Assembly: GCF_900090265.1 (NCBI RefSeq)
Contig: NZ_LT607752.1
Span: forward strand, 6,516,001 to 6,580,000
Direction: 5' to 3'
Length of the DNA stretch: 64,000 bases
DNA from: Micromonospora rifamycinica
GTDB lineage: Bacteria; Actinomycetota; Actinomycetes; Mycobacteriales; Micromonosporaceae
How positions within the stretch are numbered: the stretch's first letter is position 1; each line of letters starts with the position of its first letter. The position numbers and the translations under genes are program-made. The notes beneath the pieces were generated by a model, which saw only the letters and a list, made by a program, of their open reading frames with translations, did no database searches and was not told the origin of the DNA. Shown piece by piece: positions 53,666-62,584 of the stretch.

Positions 53666-53733
53666 TCAGCGGGGCTGACGGACGGCCCGGCCACGACTGG
53701 GAGGATCGCTATCTCGCACAGCGATCACCTCCT
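53666..53733 (-). promoter_or_regulatory. Short ORF with perfect Shine-Dalgarno and start codon in a hairpin loop
   Basis: On the minus strand AGGAGG (53733-53728), within AGGAGGTGATC, precedes GTG 53719 by 8 nt. The ORF has 17 codons (V-R-D-S-D-P-P-S-R...) ending at 53666. The arms AGCGATC (53720-53726) and GATCGCT (53704-53710) pair over 7 bp and place the GTG in the 9-nt loop. The plus strand reads ATCACCTCCT, the anti-Shine-Dalgarno sequence. Confidence 0.4.
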
Positions 53734-53951
53734 GTGGTCGGCGGGGCCGGAAACACGAGCCGCCTTCGGCTCGGAACGCCGATCATCGTACAACGGGGAC
53801 GCCGGGCATCCGTACTCAGCGTGCCGGTCCCGGTCCGGTCAGCCGGCGGTGACCGGCCGGATCCGGGGCGTGACGGCGGGGTCGGGCAACCGCCGGCCGC
53901 CCTGCGCCGCGGCGGCCGCGCCGACCCCGACACGGTGGTGGTCCGTTAGGG

Positions 53952-53965
53952 TTACCTGCCGGTAA
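53952..53965. promoter_or_regulatory. Palindrome TTACC-TGCC-GGTAA upstream of fabG
   Basis: A 5-bp inverted repeat with a 4-bp centre, located 46 bp before the fabG start, overlapping the probable promoter (GTTAGG, TAGGCT). It may be an operator for the fabG-fabI unit; the regulator is unknown. Confidence 0.4.
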
Positions 53966-54011
53966 GGCCTAGGCTCCGACCGGAATGATCAGCGGAACCG
54001 AAGGGGGACCT

Positions 54012-54716
54012 GTGGCCCGCACCGTGCTGGTGACCGGCGGCAACCGGGGAATCGGACTGGCCATCGCGCAGGCCTTCGCCAAGCAGGGTGACCGGGTGGC
54101 GGTCACACACCGCAGTGGCGACGCCCCGGCGGGGCTGTTCGGGGTCCGCTGCGACGTCACCGACCCCGCCTCCGTCGACGCCGCCTTCACCGCCATCGAG
54201 GCCGAGCTGGGGCCGGTCGAGGTGCTGGTGTCCAACGCCGGCATCACCGACGACACGCTGCTCATGCGGATGTCCGAGGAGCAGTTCACCGGGGTGGTCG
54301 ACACCAACCTGACCGGTGCCTTCCGCTGCGCCAAGCGGGCCTCGTCCAAGATGCTCCGGGCCAAGTGGGGCCGGATGATCTTCATCTCCTCGGTGATCGG
54401 GCTCTACGGCGGCGCCGGCCAGGTCAACTACGCCGCCAGCAAGGCCGGCCTGGTGGGGGTGGCCCGCTCGATCACCCGGGAGCTGGGCAGCCGCAACATC
54501 ACCGCCAACGTCGTCGCCCCGGGCTTCATCGACACCGAGATGACGGCCAGCCTGCCCGAGGACCGGCGCACCGAGTACCGCAAGGTCATCCCCGCCGGTC
54601 GGTTCGCCGATCCGGACGAGGTCGCCGGGGTGGTCACCTGGCTCGCCTCGGACGCCGCCGGCTACATCTCCGGCGCCGTCATCCCGGTCGACGGCGGCCT
54701 CGGCATGGGCCACTGA
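54012..54716 (+). CDS. fabG: 3-oxoacyl-[ACP] reductase (MabA/FabG type)
   Basis: 234 residues from GTG 54012 with AAGGGGGA upstream. NAD(P) motif TGGNRGIG, SNAGIT, catalytic Ser in ISSVIG and Tyr/Lys in VNYAASKAG, C-terminal PVDGGLGMGH. Fatty acid elongation: reduces 3-oxoacyl-ACP. The neighbour order fabG-fabI-hemH copies the mycobacterial mabA-inhA-hemZ cluster, which supports the MabA assignment. A 23-bp gap with GGAGGA leads to fabI. Confidence 0.93.
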   Translation: MARTVLVTGGNRGIGLAIAQAFAKQGDRVAVTHRSGDAPAGLFGVRCDVTDPASVDAAFTAIEAELGPVEVLVSNAGITDDTLLMRMSEEQFTGVVDTNLTGAFRCAKRASSKMLRAKWGRMIFISSVIGLYGGAGQVNYAASKAGLVGVARSITRELGSRNITANVVAPGFIDTEMTASLPEDRRTEYRKVIPAGRFADPDEVAGVVTWLASDAAGYISGAVIPVDGGLGMGH

Positions 54717-54739
54717 GAACGTACGGAGGAAGCCAACAC

Positions 54740-55507
54740 ATGTCAGGACTGCTCGCCGGCAAGCGGCTGCTGGTCACCGGCGTCATCACCGAAGCCTCGA
54801 TCGCCTTCTCGGTGGCCAAGCTCGCCCAGGAGAACGGCGCCCAGGTCGTGCTCACCGGTTACGGCCGGCTGTCGCTGGTCGAGCGGATCGCCCGGCGGCT
54901 GCCCCAACCGGCACCGATCATCGAGCTGGACGTGACCAACCCGGAGCAGCTCGCCGGCCTGGCCGACCAGGTGCGCAAGCACGTCGACGGCCTCGACGGG
55001 GTGGTCCACTCGATCGGCTTCGCCCCGCAGAGCTGCCTCGGCGGCGGCTTCCTCGACGCCGCCTGGGAGGACGTGGCGACCGCCCTGCAGGTCTCCACGT
55101 ACTCCTACAAGTCGCTGGCCATGGCCGCCCTGCCGCTGATGTCGCCGGGCGGCGCGGTGGTCGGCCTCACCTTCGACGCCACCAAGGCCTGGCCGGTCTA
55201 CGACTGGATGGGCGTGGCCAAGGCGGGGCTGGAGTCCGTCTCCCGCTACCTCGCGGTGCACCTGGGCCGGCAGGGCATCCGCAGCAACCTGGTCGCCGCC
55301 GGGCCGCTGCGCACCATGGCGGCGAAGTCCATCCCCGGCTTCGAGCAGTTCGAGCAGGCGTGGACCGAGCGCTCCCCGCTCGGTTGGAGCCTCACGGACC
55401 AGGAGCCGGCCGCCCGCGCCTGCCTGGCGCTGATGTCGGACTGGTTCCCGGCCACCACCGGCGAGATCGTCCACGTCGACGGCGGGTACCACGTCCTCGG
55501 CGCCTGA
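54740..55507 (+). CDS. fabI: Enoyl-[ACP] reductase (InhA/FabI type)
   Basis: 255 residues from ATG 54740 (GGAGGA 9 nt upstream). InhA-type motifs: LLVTGVITEASIAFSVAKLA, HSIGFAPQ, and VYDWMGVAKAGLESVSR with the Tyr-x6-Lys of FabI enzymes, closest to InhA's YNWMTVAKSALES. It reduces the enoyl-ACP intermediate in the final step of each elongation round. A 16-bp perfect hairpin follows the stop, so hemH is partly insulated. Confidence 0.93.
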   Translation: MSGLLAGKRLLVTGVITEASIAFSVAKLAQENGAQVVLTGYGRLSLVERIARRLPQPAPIIELDVTNPEQLAGLADQVRKHVDGLDGVVHSIGFAPQSCLGGGFLDAAWEDVATALQVSTYSYKSLAMAALPLMSPGGAVVGLTFDATKAWPVYDWMGVAKAGLESVSRYLAVHLGRQGIRSNLVAAGPLRTMAAKSIPGFEQFEQAWTERSPLGWSLTDQEPAARACLALMSDWFPATTGEIVHVDGGYHVLGA

Positions 55508-55512
55508 ACCAC

Positions 55513-55547
55513 CCGCGGGGCGCCCCGGACGCCGGGGCGCCCCGCGG
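55513..55547 (+). terminator. Hairpin between fabI and hemH
   Basis: Perfect 16-bp GC-only stem (55513-55528 with 55532-55547) and a 3-nt ACG loop, 5 bp past the fabI stop. No T-tract, so it might act as a partial terminator or as an mRNA-stabilising structure. Confidence 0.75.
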
Positions 55548-55605
55548 CACGTCCGCGACCAGGGGGCCTCGTCGGCGGTCGCCGGGCACGGGGGAGAATG
55601 ACCCC

Positions 55606-56637
55606 ATGTCGTACGACGCATTGGTGCTGGTCTCCTTCGGCGGCCCGGAACGGCCCGAGGATGTGCTGCCCTTCCTCCAGAACGTGACCCGGGGGCGGGG
55701 GGTGCCGCCCGAGCGGCTGGCCGAGGTCGCCGAGCACTACCTGCACTTCGGCGGGGTCTCCCCGATCAACCAGCAGTGCCGTGAGTTGCTCGCGGCGATC
55801 CGGGCGGACTTCGCCGCCCACGGCGTGCAGCTGCCGGTCTACTGGGGCAACCGGAACTGGGATCCGATGCTCGCCGACACCGTCGCGCAACTGCGCGACG
55901 ACGGCGTCCAGCGGGCGCTGGCGTTCGTCACCAGCGCGTTCGGCGGCTACTCGTCCTGCCGGCAGTACCAGGAGGACATCGCCGCCGCGCGGGCCGCCGT
56001 CGGCCCGGACGCCCCGGTGATCGAGAAGCTGCGGCAGTTCTGGGACCATCCCGGCTTCGTCGACCCGCACGCCGACGCAGTGCGTTCCGCACTGGAGACG
56101 CTGGACCCGGCCCGGCGGAACACCACCCGGATCGTCTTCACCGCCCACTCCATCCCCAGCTCGGCGGCGGCCACCGCCGGCCCGCACGGCGGCCGGTACA
56201 CCGCCCAGCTCGAAGAGACCGCCCGTCTGGTGCACGCCGCCGCCGCGCCCGACCTGCCGTACGACCTGGTCTGGCAGAGCCGCTCCGGCCCGCCGCAGGT
56301 GCCGTGGCTGGAGCCGGACGTCAACGACCACCTGACCGCCCTCGCCGGGCAGGGGGTGACCGGGGTGGTGGTCAGCCCGATCGGGTTCGTCTCGGACCAC
56401 CTGGAAGTGGCCTGGGACCTCGACACCGAGGCCGCGGAGACGGCCGGGCGGTTGGGCCTGGACTTCGTCCGGGCCGGCACCCCCGGCACCGACCCGAGGT
56501 TCGTGACCATGGTGCGCGAGCTGGTGGCCGAACGCACCACGCCCGACGGGGAGCGGCTGCGCCGCCGGCTCGGCGAGCTGCCCATGTGGGACACCTGCCC
56601 CACCCCGTGCTGCGTGTCGGCCGCCCGCCGCCCCTGA
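55606..56637 (+). CDS. hemH: Ferrochelatase (coproporphyrin-type, HemH/CpfC)
   Basis: 343 residues from ATG 55606. Motifs: VSFGGPERPEDVLPFL, HFGGVSPINQQ, catalytic His in TAHSIPSSA, and SPIGFVSDHLEV. The C-terminus has TCPTPCC and an internal YSSCRQY, the Cys set that binds a [2Fe-2S] cluster in actinobacterial ferrochelatases. In Gram-positive bacteria the enzyme inserts iron into coproporphyrin III. The last base of its stop overlaps an ATG in frame with the next gene. Confidence 0.93.
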   Translation: MSYDALVLVSFGGPERPEDVLPFLQNVTRGRGVPPERLAEVAEHYLHFGGVSPINQQCRELLAAIRADFAAHGVQLPVYWGNRNWDPMLADTVAQLRDDGVQRALAFVTSAFGGYSSCRQYQEDIAAARAAVGPDAPVIEKLRQFWDHPGFVDPHADAVRSALETLDPARRNTTRIVFTAHSIPSSAAATAGPHGGRYTAQLEETARLVHAAAAPDLPYDLVWQSRSGPPQVPWLEPDVNDHLTALAGQGVTGVVVSPIGFVSDHLEVAWDLDTEAAETAGRLGLDFVRAGTPGTDPRFVTMVRELVAERTTPDGERLRRRLGELPMWDTCPTPCCVSAARRP

Positions 56638-56675
56638 TGACGACCCGCCCTCCCCGAAACCCCCTGGGACGACAG

Positions 56676-57455
56676 ATGCTTGACCGCAAACCGGTGCAGA
56701 GCTGGCTCACCGACATGGACGGCGTGCTGGTGCACGAGGGCCAGCCGGTTCCCGGCGCCCCGGAGTTCGTCAACCGGCTCCGGGCGTCCGGCAAACCCTT
56801 CCTGGTGCTGACCAACAACTCCATCTACACCCCGCGCGACCTCCAGGCCCGGCTCACCCGGATGGGGTTCGAGGTGCCCGAGGAGGCGATCTGGACGGCG
56901 GCGCTGGCCACCGCCCAGTTCCTCGCCGACCAGCGGCCGGGTGGCACCGCGTACGTGATCGGGGAGGCGGGGCTGACCACGGCGCTGCACGCGGTCGGCT
57001 ACGTGCTGACCGACTTCGCTCCGGACTACGTGGTGCTGGGGGAGACCCGCACCTACAGCTTCGAGGCGATCACCAAGGCGGTCCGGCTGATCAACGACGG
57101 GGCCCGGTTCATCTGCACCAACCCGGACGTCACCGGCCCGTCGGTCGAGGGCGCGCTGCCGGCCGCCGGTTCGGTCGCCGCGATGATCTCCAAGGCGACC
57201 GGGGTGGAGCCGTACTTCGTCGGCAAGCCGAACCCGATGATGATGCGTTCCGCGCTGAACACCATCAACGCGCACTCGGAGAGCACCGCGATGATCGGCG
57301 ACCGGATGGACACCGACATCCTGTGCGGCCTGGAGGCGGGCCTGGAGACCATCCTGGTGCTCACCGGGATCAGCACCCGGGCCGAGACGGAACGCTACCC
57401 GTACCGGCCGTCGCGGATCGTCGACTCGGTGCTCGACCTGATCGACGAGATCTGA
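56676..57455 (+). CDS. HAD-IIA (NagD-like) phosphatase
   Basis: 259 residues from ATG 56676 (MLDRKPVQSWLTDMDGVL); ATG 56637, touching the hemH stop, would add 13 residues. Motif I LTDMDGVLVHEG, motif II VLTNNSIYT, Lys in YFVGKPNPMMM and motif IV MIGDRMDTDILCGLEAG define the HAD-IIA type with C2 cap. Substrates in this class include nucleotides and sugar phosphates. Confidence 0.9.
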   Translation: MLDRKPVQSWLTDMDGVLVHEGQPVPGAPEFVNRLRASGKPFLVLTNNSIYTPRDLQARLTRMGFEVPEEAIWTAALATAQFLADQRPGGTAYVIGEAGLTTALHAVGYVLTDFAPDYVVLGETRTYSFEAITKAVRLINDGARFICTNPDVTGPSVEGALPAAGSVAAMISKATGVEPYFVGKPNPMMMRSALNTINAHSESTAMIGDRMDTDILCGLEAGLETILVLTGISTRAETERYPYRPSRIVDSVLDLIDEI

Positions 57456-57490
57456 ACCGGCCGGTCGGGGAGGCCCGGCCGGCGGCCCGG

Positions 57491-58285
57491 TCAGGGGCGG
57501 AGCGGGGCGTTGCAGGCGGCGACCAGGGCCTGCCGACAGGCGGTGGTGAGCGGGCGCAGGGCGGCGTCGCGCTGCTGGGCCTCGTGGTTGTTGACCGCCC
57601 CGCCGGGGGCGCTCTCCCCGGCCAGCGCGAGCACCCGGTCGAGTACGGCGGCCCGGGCGAAGAGCCGCCGGGAACGCGGGTCGAACCCGGGCGGCAGGTC
57701 GGTGGCCCCGTCCGGGCGGCGCAGCGCGGCCAGCGCCCCGGCCAGCTCGGGCCGCCACCGGGCCACGTCGAGCCGGGTCAGCGCGGCGGTGGACTCGGCC
57801 AGCGCGGTGGCCAGTTCGGCCTCCGCCTCGGCCGCCCCCGGCGCGGTCAGCGACGCCCGGGGCGCGTCGGCCGGCAGCGGATAGACCCGCCACAGCACCG
57901 TCTCCCAGGTCATCCCGGAGCCGGAGGTGTGGGTACGCACCTCCGGGATCAGCCCGAGCGCGCCCGCCACCACGGCCTCGCCGGCCAGCAGCGCCGCCCC
58001 GGCGAAGTCACCCGGGCCGGGCAGGCCGCGCGGGTCGCCCGGGGCCGGCAGCACCAGCCGGATCTCGTCGGGGGAGAGCTTGGCCAGCGCCGGCAGGGCG
58101 TCCCGCAGCGGCACGTCCCGCCAGGTGCCCGGGGCGTCGGCGACCAGGTGCTCCTCGTCGCCGGCCACCGACTCGGCGACCTCGTCGAAGGGCACCAGGC
58201 CGGCCCGCCAGGCGCGTACCCAGGCCACGAAACGGCTCGACCGGCGCGCGGCCAGGGTGGCCGCGCCCGTTGCGGGGGAGGACAT
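57491..58285 (-). CDS. Conserved actinobacterial hypothetical protein
   Basis: 264 residues from ATG 58285. The N-terminal part is RRSSRFVAWVRAWRAGLVPFDEVAESV, with LPALAKLSPDEIRLVLPAPGDP and a Trp-rich TWETVLWRVYP in the middle; C-terminal part helical. Similar proteins are widespread in Streptomyces and Micromonospora, without known function. Convergent with the HAD gene, divergent from DUF3097. Confidence 0.8.
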   Translation of the reverse strand: MSSPATGAATLAARRSSRFVAWVRAWRAGLVPFDEVAESVAGDEEHLVADAPGTWRDVPLRDALPALAKLSPDEIRLVLPAPGDPRGLPGPGDFAGAALLAGEAVVAGALGLIPEVRTHTSGSGMTWETVLWRVYPLPADAPRASLTAPGAAEAEAELATALAESTAALTRLDVARWRPELAGALAALRRPDGATDLPPGFDPRSRRLFARAAVLDRVLALAGESAPGGAVNNHEAQQRDAALRPLTTACRQALVAACNAPLRP

Positions 58286-58412
58286 GCCGAAAGGGTACGT
58301 GCTCCCCGCTGCCCCTGTCTCGACTGCCGCGTCGCCGGCCGTCCCGCCGTCCCGCCGCCGGAGCGGGCGCGTCGGGAGGTGCCGGGGCGCGGGTGCGGCT
58401 AGCGTGATCGAC

Positions 58413-59225
58413 ATGGCGGGGCGATACGGCGAGGACGTGCTGGCGGGCGACTGGCGACGACGGAAGGTCACCCCCGAGGTCGACGCGGAGGTGGACCTCG
58501 TGGTGGAGGACGCCGACTCGGGGTTCTGCGGTGCGGTGGTCGGATTCGAGTCGGGTGCGGTGGTGCTGGAGGACCGGCACGGCCGGCGGCGGGTCTTCCC
58601 CCTGCGGCCCGCCGCGTTCCTGCTTGACGGGGCGCCGGTGACCCTGCGCCGGCCGGTCCGCGCCCCGGTGCCGGCCGCCCGGCGGCGTACCGCCTCCGGA
58701 TCGGTCGCCGTGGCCGATGTCCGGGCGCGGGTGGCCAAGGCGAGCCGGATCTGGGTCGAGGGCGTGCACGACGCCGCCCTGGTGGAACGGATCTGGGGCG
58801 ACGACCTGCGGATCGAGGGCGTGGTGGTGGAGCCGCTGGACGGCATCGACGCCCTCGACGCCGAGGTACGCGGCTTCGCCCCCGGCCCCGGCCGCCGGCT
58901 CGGGGTGCTCGTCGACCATCTGGTGCCCGGTTCCAAGGAGAGCCGGATCGTGGCCCGGGTGGACTCCCCGTACGTGCTGGTCACCGGCCATCCGTACGTC
59001 GACGTGTGGCAGGCGGTCAGACCGGCGGCGCTGGGCATCCGGGCCTGGCCGGTGGTGCCGCCGGGCCGGCCGTGGAAGGAGGGCGTCTGCGCGGCCCTCG
59101 GGGTGGCCGAGCCGGCCGAGATGTGGCGGCGCATCCTGTCCCGGGTGGACAGCTTCGCCGACGTGGAGACGCCGCTGATCACCGCGATGGAACGCCTGAT
59201 CGACTTCGTGACCGAACCCGACTGA
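58413..59225 (+). CDS. DUF3097 protein with Toprim-like segment
   Basis: 270 residues from ATG 58413 (GTG 58404 possible). Begins RYGEDVLAGDWRRRKVTPEV, typical of DUF3097. The central part SRIWVEGVHDAALVERIWGDDL resembles a Toprim-like metal motif, and VDHLVPGSKESRIV and PYVLVTGHPYVDVWQ are conserved. Function unknown; nucleic-acid-related chemistry is only a suggestion from the Toprim-like E-G-x-x-D. Confidence 0.85.
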   Translation: MAGRYGEDVLAGDWRRRKVTPEVDAEVDLVVEDADSGFCGAVVGFESGAVVLEDRHGRRRVFPLRPAAFLLDGAPVTLRRPVRAPVPAARRRTASGSVAVADVRARVAKASRIWVEGVHDAALVERIWGDDLRIEGVVVEPLDGIDALDAEVRGFAPGPGRRLGVLVDHLVPGSKESRIVARVDSPYVLVTGHPYVDVWQAVRPAALGIRAWPVVPPGRPWKEGVCAALGVAEPAEMWRRILSRVDSFADVETPLITAMERLIDFVTEPD

Positions 59226-59333
59226 CCCCGACGCCGCCTGCTCCCCACCGGCTACGCCGCTCCACCGGCCCGCCCCGGCCTGTCCTGCCCCGGCCCGGCC
59301 CGGCTCGGCCCGGTGGAGCGTCCGCTCGGCGGG

Positions 59334-60647
59334 TCAGGGCTCCTGGTCAGGGGTGCGGGTGAAGACGAAGGTGCCGATGTCCAGGCCCACCGCCCGCCCG
59401 GCCGGGTCGCGGAGCACGGCGAGTAGTTCGCTGTTCTGCTCGCCGGAGCGGCCCCGCCAGCGGTCCGGTCCCTCCCGGGTGAACCGCAGCGTCGGGTTAC
59501 CGACCCGGCCGGCCCACAGCTCACCGGCCGGGTCGGCGCGGACCTCGTACTCGATGCCCATCCACCACCAGCGGCCGGTCAGCTCGGCCAGCTCCGCCGG
59601 CGGAGGCGCGGCCGCCGGCCGCCACGGGGTGACCGGTGCCGGTTCGGCGTCCAGGACCAGGGTGAGCAGCTGCCGGGACAGCCCGCCGATGTGCCCGGCG
59701 CGGAAGCCGTACGAGTTGGCGTAGCCGACCACGGCGGTCCGGCTGGGCCGGTGCACGGTCAGCGCGGCCACGTAGCCGGGCATCGAGCCGCCGTGGCCCA
59801 CGTACACCCGGTCGCCCTCGCGGTACAGCTCCAGCCCCAGGCCGTGGCCGCCGCGCCAGGAGTCCAGGTCGTTGATCATCACCGGGGTGCACATCTCGGT
59901 GAGGGTGTCGGCGGCCAGCACCTCGTCGGTGGGGTCGGCGAGGAACGCCGCCCAGCGGGCCAGGTCGGTCACCGTCGACCAGAGCTGCCCGGCGGGGGCC
60001 ATCGCCCCGGTGTCGGTGCGCGGCTCCTCCCGCAGGGTGTCGTGCCACGGGTGCACCACGTAGCCCGGCGCGTACGGCTCGGTGGGGTGGTAGGTGGTGC
60101 GCCGCATGCCCAGCGGGTCGAGGATCCGGGTGGTCAGCAGCTCCGCCCAGGGTGTGCCGGTGACCCGCTCCAGCACCCCGCCGAGCAGCCCGTACGCCAG
60201 GTTGGAGTAGTGGTAGCCGCGCCAGGCGGGGTAGCCGATCTTGTCCGTGGTCAGGCCGGCCACCAGGGTGGCCAGGTCGGTGCCCTCGGTGCGTTCCCAC
60301 CACGGCCCGTCGGGCTCGCGGTGCAGGCCGCTGGCGTGGCCGAGGAACTGGCGCAGGGTGAGCCCGCCGACGGCGGTGTCCGGCAGGTACCGGTCCAGCG
60401 GGTCGTCGAGGGTGAGCCGGCCGGCGTCGCGTTCCCGCAGCAGCAGCGTTGCGGTCATCGTCTTGGTGATCGAGCCCACCCGGTACTGGAGGTCGGCGTC
60501 CGGGCGCGGGTGGTCGCCGGCGGCGGCCAGGTGCACCAGGGCGCCGTCGCGCACGACGCCCAGCGCCAACGAGGGCGTACGCCCGGTGGCCTGAGCCTGC
60601 GCCACCAGGGTGTCGATCCGGCGGGCGGTCTCGGCGAGCAGGGTCAC
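59334..60647 (-). CDS. Serine hydrolase (class C beta-lactamase/DD-peptidase fold)
   Basis: 437 residues from GTG 60647, chosen because AAGGAG lies just upstream; a GTG at 60662 would place the ribosome site inside the gene. Catalytic motifs: SxxK in VGSITKTM, YxN in YHYSNLAYG, and HGG in VGHGGSMPG. No signal peptide, so it is cytoplasmic or non-classical. A C-terminal beta domain (ELTGRWWWMGIEYEV) follows. Typical esterase/peptidase of unknown substrate. Confidence 0.9.
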   Translation of the reverse strand: MTLLAETARRIDTLVAQAQATGRTPSLALGVVRDGALVHLAAAGDHPRPDADLQYRVGSITKTMTATLLLRERDAGRLTLDDPLDRYLPDTAVGGLTLRQFLGHASGLHREPDGPWWERTEGTDLATLVAGLTTDKIGYPAWRGYHYSNLAYGLLGGVLERVTGTPWAELLTTRILDPLGMRRTTYHPTEPYAPGYVVHPWHDTLREEPRTDTGAMAPAGQLWSTVTDLARWAAFLADPTDEVLAADTLTEMCTPVMINDLDSWRGGHGLGLELYREGDRVYVGHGGSMPGYVAALTVHRPSRTAVVGYANSYGFRAGHIGGLSRQLLTLVLDAEPAPVTPWRPAAAPPPAELAELTGRWWWMGIEYEVRADPAGELWAGRVGNPTLRFTREGPDRWRGRSGEQNSELLAVLRDPAGRAVGLDIGTFVFTRTPDQEP

Positions 60648-60741
60648 GATCGGCTCCTTCACGGCGGTCGGTACCGCCCTGGGACGAGCTTACTGATCAT
60701 CAGAAGTGGGTGGATTCGCGTGGACGTGTCACGATCGGGGG

Positions 60742-61215
60742 GTGGACGCCGTGGTGTGGATCGTGCTGGGTGTGCTGTTGGCCGTCGCCGAGATCTTCAC
60801 GACGACGCTGTTCCTGATCATGTTCGCGGTCGGCGCGTTCGCCGCCGCCGGGGCCGCCGCGCTGGGTGCGCCCGTCGCCGTGCAGGCGGTGGTCTTCGCC
60901 GTGGTGTCGGCGCTGACGGTGGCGCTCGCCCGACCCACCATCCGTCGGCACATGCGGCCGTCGGTGGACAGCGGCGAGCAGCCGTTCGGGGTGCAGGCGC
61001 TGGAGGGCGCCACCGCGCTGGTGATCGAGCAGGTCGATACCGAGCGGGGCATGGTGAAGATCGACGGCGAGTTGTGGACGGCGCGTCCGTACGACGCGAC
61101 GCAGACCTTCGCGCCCGGTGTGCGGGTGCAGGTGATAAAGGTCCAGGGCGCCACCGCCCTGGTGTGGCAGGACGACATTTCCTCCCCCGGTGAGCTGCCG
61201 GAAGAGAAAAGGTGA
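60742..61215 (+). CDS. NfeD-family membrane protein
   Basis: 157 residues from GTG 60742. Two or three membrane helices (about 4-25, 30-48 and 52-70), then an OB-fold C-terminal domain (GATALVIEQVDTERGMVKIDG, GVRVQVIKVQGATALV). NfeD proteins pair with SPFH proteins; the SPFH gene begins 5 bp after this stop. It is the short form without the protease domain. Confidence 0.9.
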   Translation: MDAVVWIVLGVLLAVAEIFTTTLFLIMFAVGAFAAAGAAALGAPVAVQAVVFAVVSALTVALARPTIRRHMRPSVDSGEQPFGVQALEGATALVIEQVDTERGMVKIDGELWTARPYDATQTFAPGVRVQVIKVQGATALVWQDDISSPGELPEEKR

Positions 61216-61219
61216 CGGT

Positions 61220-62326
61220 ATGGAATTTCTAGCGGTCCTGTTGGTGGCCGTAGCGTTGATCATAGTGGTGACGCTGGCGAAGGCGGTGCGGATCGTGCCG
61301 CAGCAGCGTCAGGACGTGGTGGAGCGGCTCGGCAAGTACAAGAGCACGCTGAACCCGGGCCTGAACCTGCTGGTCCCGTTCGTCGACGCGGTGCGTACCA
61401 AGGTCGACATGCGGGAGCAGGTGGTCAGCTTCCCGCCGCAGCCGGTGATCACCTCCGACAACCTGGTGGTGTCGATCGACACCGTCCTCTACTACAAGGT
61501 GGTCGACTCGGTCCGGGCCACCTACGAGATCGCCAACTTCATCCAGGCGATCGAGCAGCTGACCGTCACGACGCTGCGTAACGTGATCGGCTCGCTCGAC
61601 CTGGAGCGGGCGCTGACCAGCCGGGAGGAGATCAACCGGCACCTCTCCGGCGTGCTCGACGAGACCACCGGCCGGTGGGGCATCAAGGTCACCCGCGTGG
61701 AGATCAAGGCGATCGAGCCGCCGCCGAGCATCCGCGACTCGATGGAGAAGCAGATGCGCGCCGAGCGGGACCGCCGGGCCGCCATCCTCAACGCCGAGGG
61801 GCACAAGCAGTCGCAGATCCTCACCGCCGAGGGTGAGAAGCAGGCGGCGGTGCTGCGCGCCGACGGTGACCGGCAGGCCCGCATCCTCCAGGCCGAAGGT
61901 CAGGCGAAGGCGATCCGGACGGTCTTCGACGCGATCCACACCGCCAACCCGAGCCAGAAGGTGCTGGCCTACCAGTACCTCCAGGCGCTGCCGCAGATCG
62001 CCAACGGCACGGCCAACAAGGTCTGGATCGTCCCGGCCGAGCTGACCAAGGCCCTGGAGGGCATGGGCGGCGCGTTGGGCGGGCTGAGCCAGATGGTCGG
62101 CGACGAACCGGCCCCCGAGGCGAAGCGCACCGCCAGCGAGGTCGAGCGGGAGGCCGCCGAGGCGGCCCGGGCGGCGGCCAGCGCGGCCCAGCAGATCCAC
62201 GACGAGGTACGCGTCGCCGAGGCGCAGGCCACCGGCGGCAACGTGCCGCAGGGGCTGCCCGCACCCGAGCCGGTCTCCCCGGCCAGCCTGGTCAGCGACC
62301 CTGCCGACCAGCGCGAACGGGCCTGA
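61220..62326 (+). CDS. SPFH/band-7 (stomatin-like, QmcA-type) membrane protein
   Basis: 368 residues from ATG 61220. One N-terminal membrane helix, the SPFH domain (about 30-190: RIVPQQRQDVVERLGKYK, VSIDTVLYYKVVD, ALTSREEINRHLSGVLDE), then a long helical region with repeated EGxKQSxILxAEG segments (coiled coil) and an Ala/Glu-rich tail. SPFH proteins form ring-shaped membrane cages with proteases; NfeD upstream is the usual partner. Confidence 0.92.
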   Translation: MEFLAVLLVAVALIIVVTLAKAVRIVPQQRQDVVERLGKYKSTLNPGLNLLVPFVDAVRTKVDMREQVVSFPPQPVITSDNLVVSIDTVLYYKVVDSVRATYEIANFIQAIEQLTVTTLRNVIGSLDLERALTSREEINRHLSGVLDETTGRWGIKVTRVEIKAIEPPPSIRDSMEKQMRAERDRRAAILNAEGHKQSQILTAEGEKQAAVLRADGDRQARILQAEGQAKAIRTVFDAIHTANPSQKVLAYQYLQALPQIANGTANKVWIVPAELTKALEGMGGALGGLSQMVGDEPAPEAKRTASEVEREAAEAARAAASAAQQIHDEVRVAEAQATGGNVPQGLPAPEPVSPASLVSDPADQRERA

Positions 62327-62584
62327 CCCCACCGCCGCCCACCCGGGGCGGCAAATGCGAGAAACACTCATCCGGCGCCCCGGTGCCTGCCACGATCGGT
62401 CCTGAGGGACGGGTGGTGGTCAGGCCCGGGGCGCCGGACGCGTTCCGGCCCGCCCCCGGCGCAGACGGGTGAGGCGTTCCGGTCGCCCGTCGGAGGTGAA
62501 CGGGTGGCGCGATCCGGCCCGCCCGTCGCAGGAGCAGACGGGCGCTGCCTTCCGTGCCGCCCGTCGGAGCGGACGAGGTGAGGC

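Larger units (their letters stand above)
53462..54011. other. 550-bp intergenic region between the VWA module and fabG
   Basis: No plus-strand gene. It holds a hairpin with an unusual ribosome-binding-like site (53666-53733), a second hairpin CGAGCCG-CCTT-CGGCTCG at 53756-53773, and the fabG promoter with the palindrome at 53952-53965. The part around 53700-53830 is lower in GC than the rest. Confidence 0.6.
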
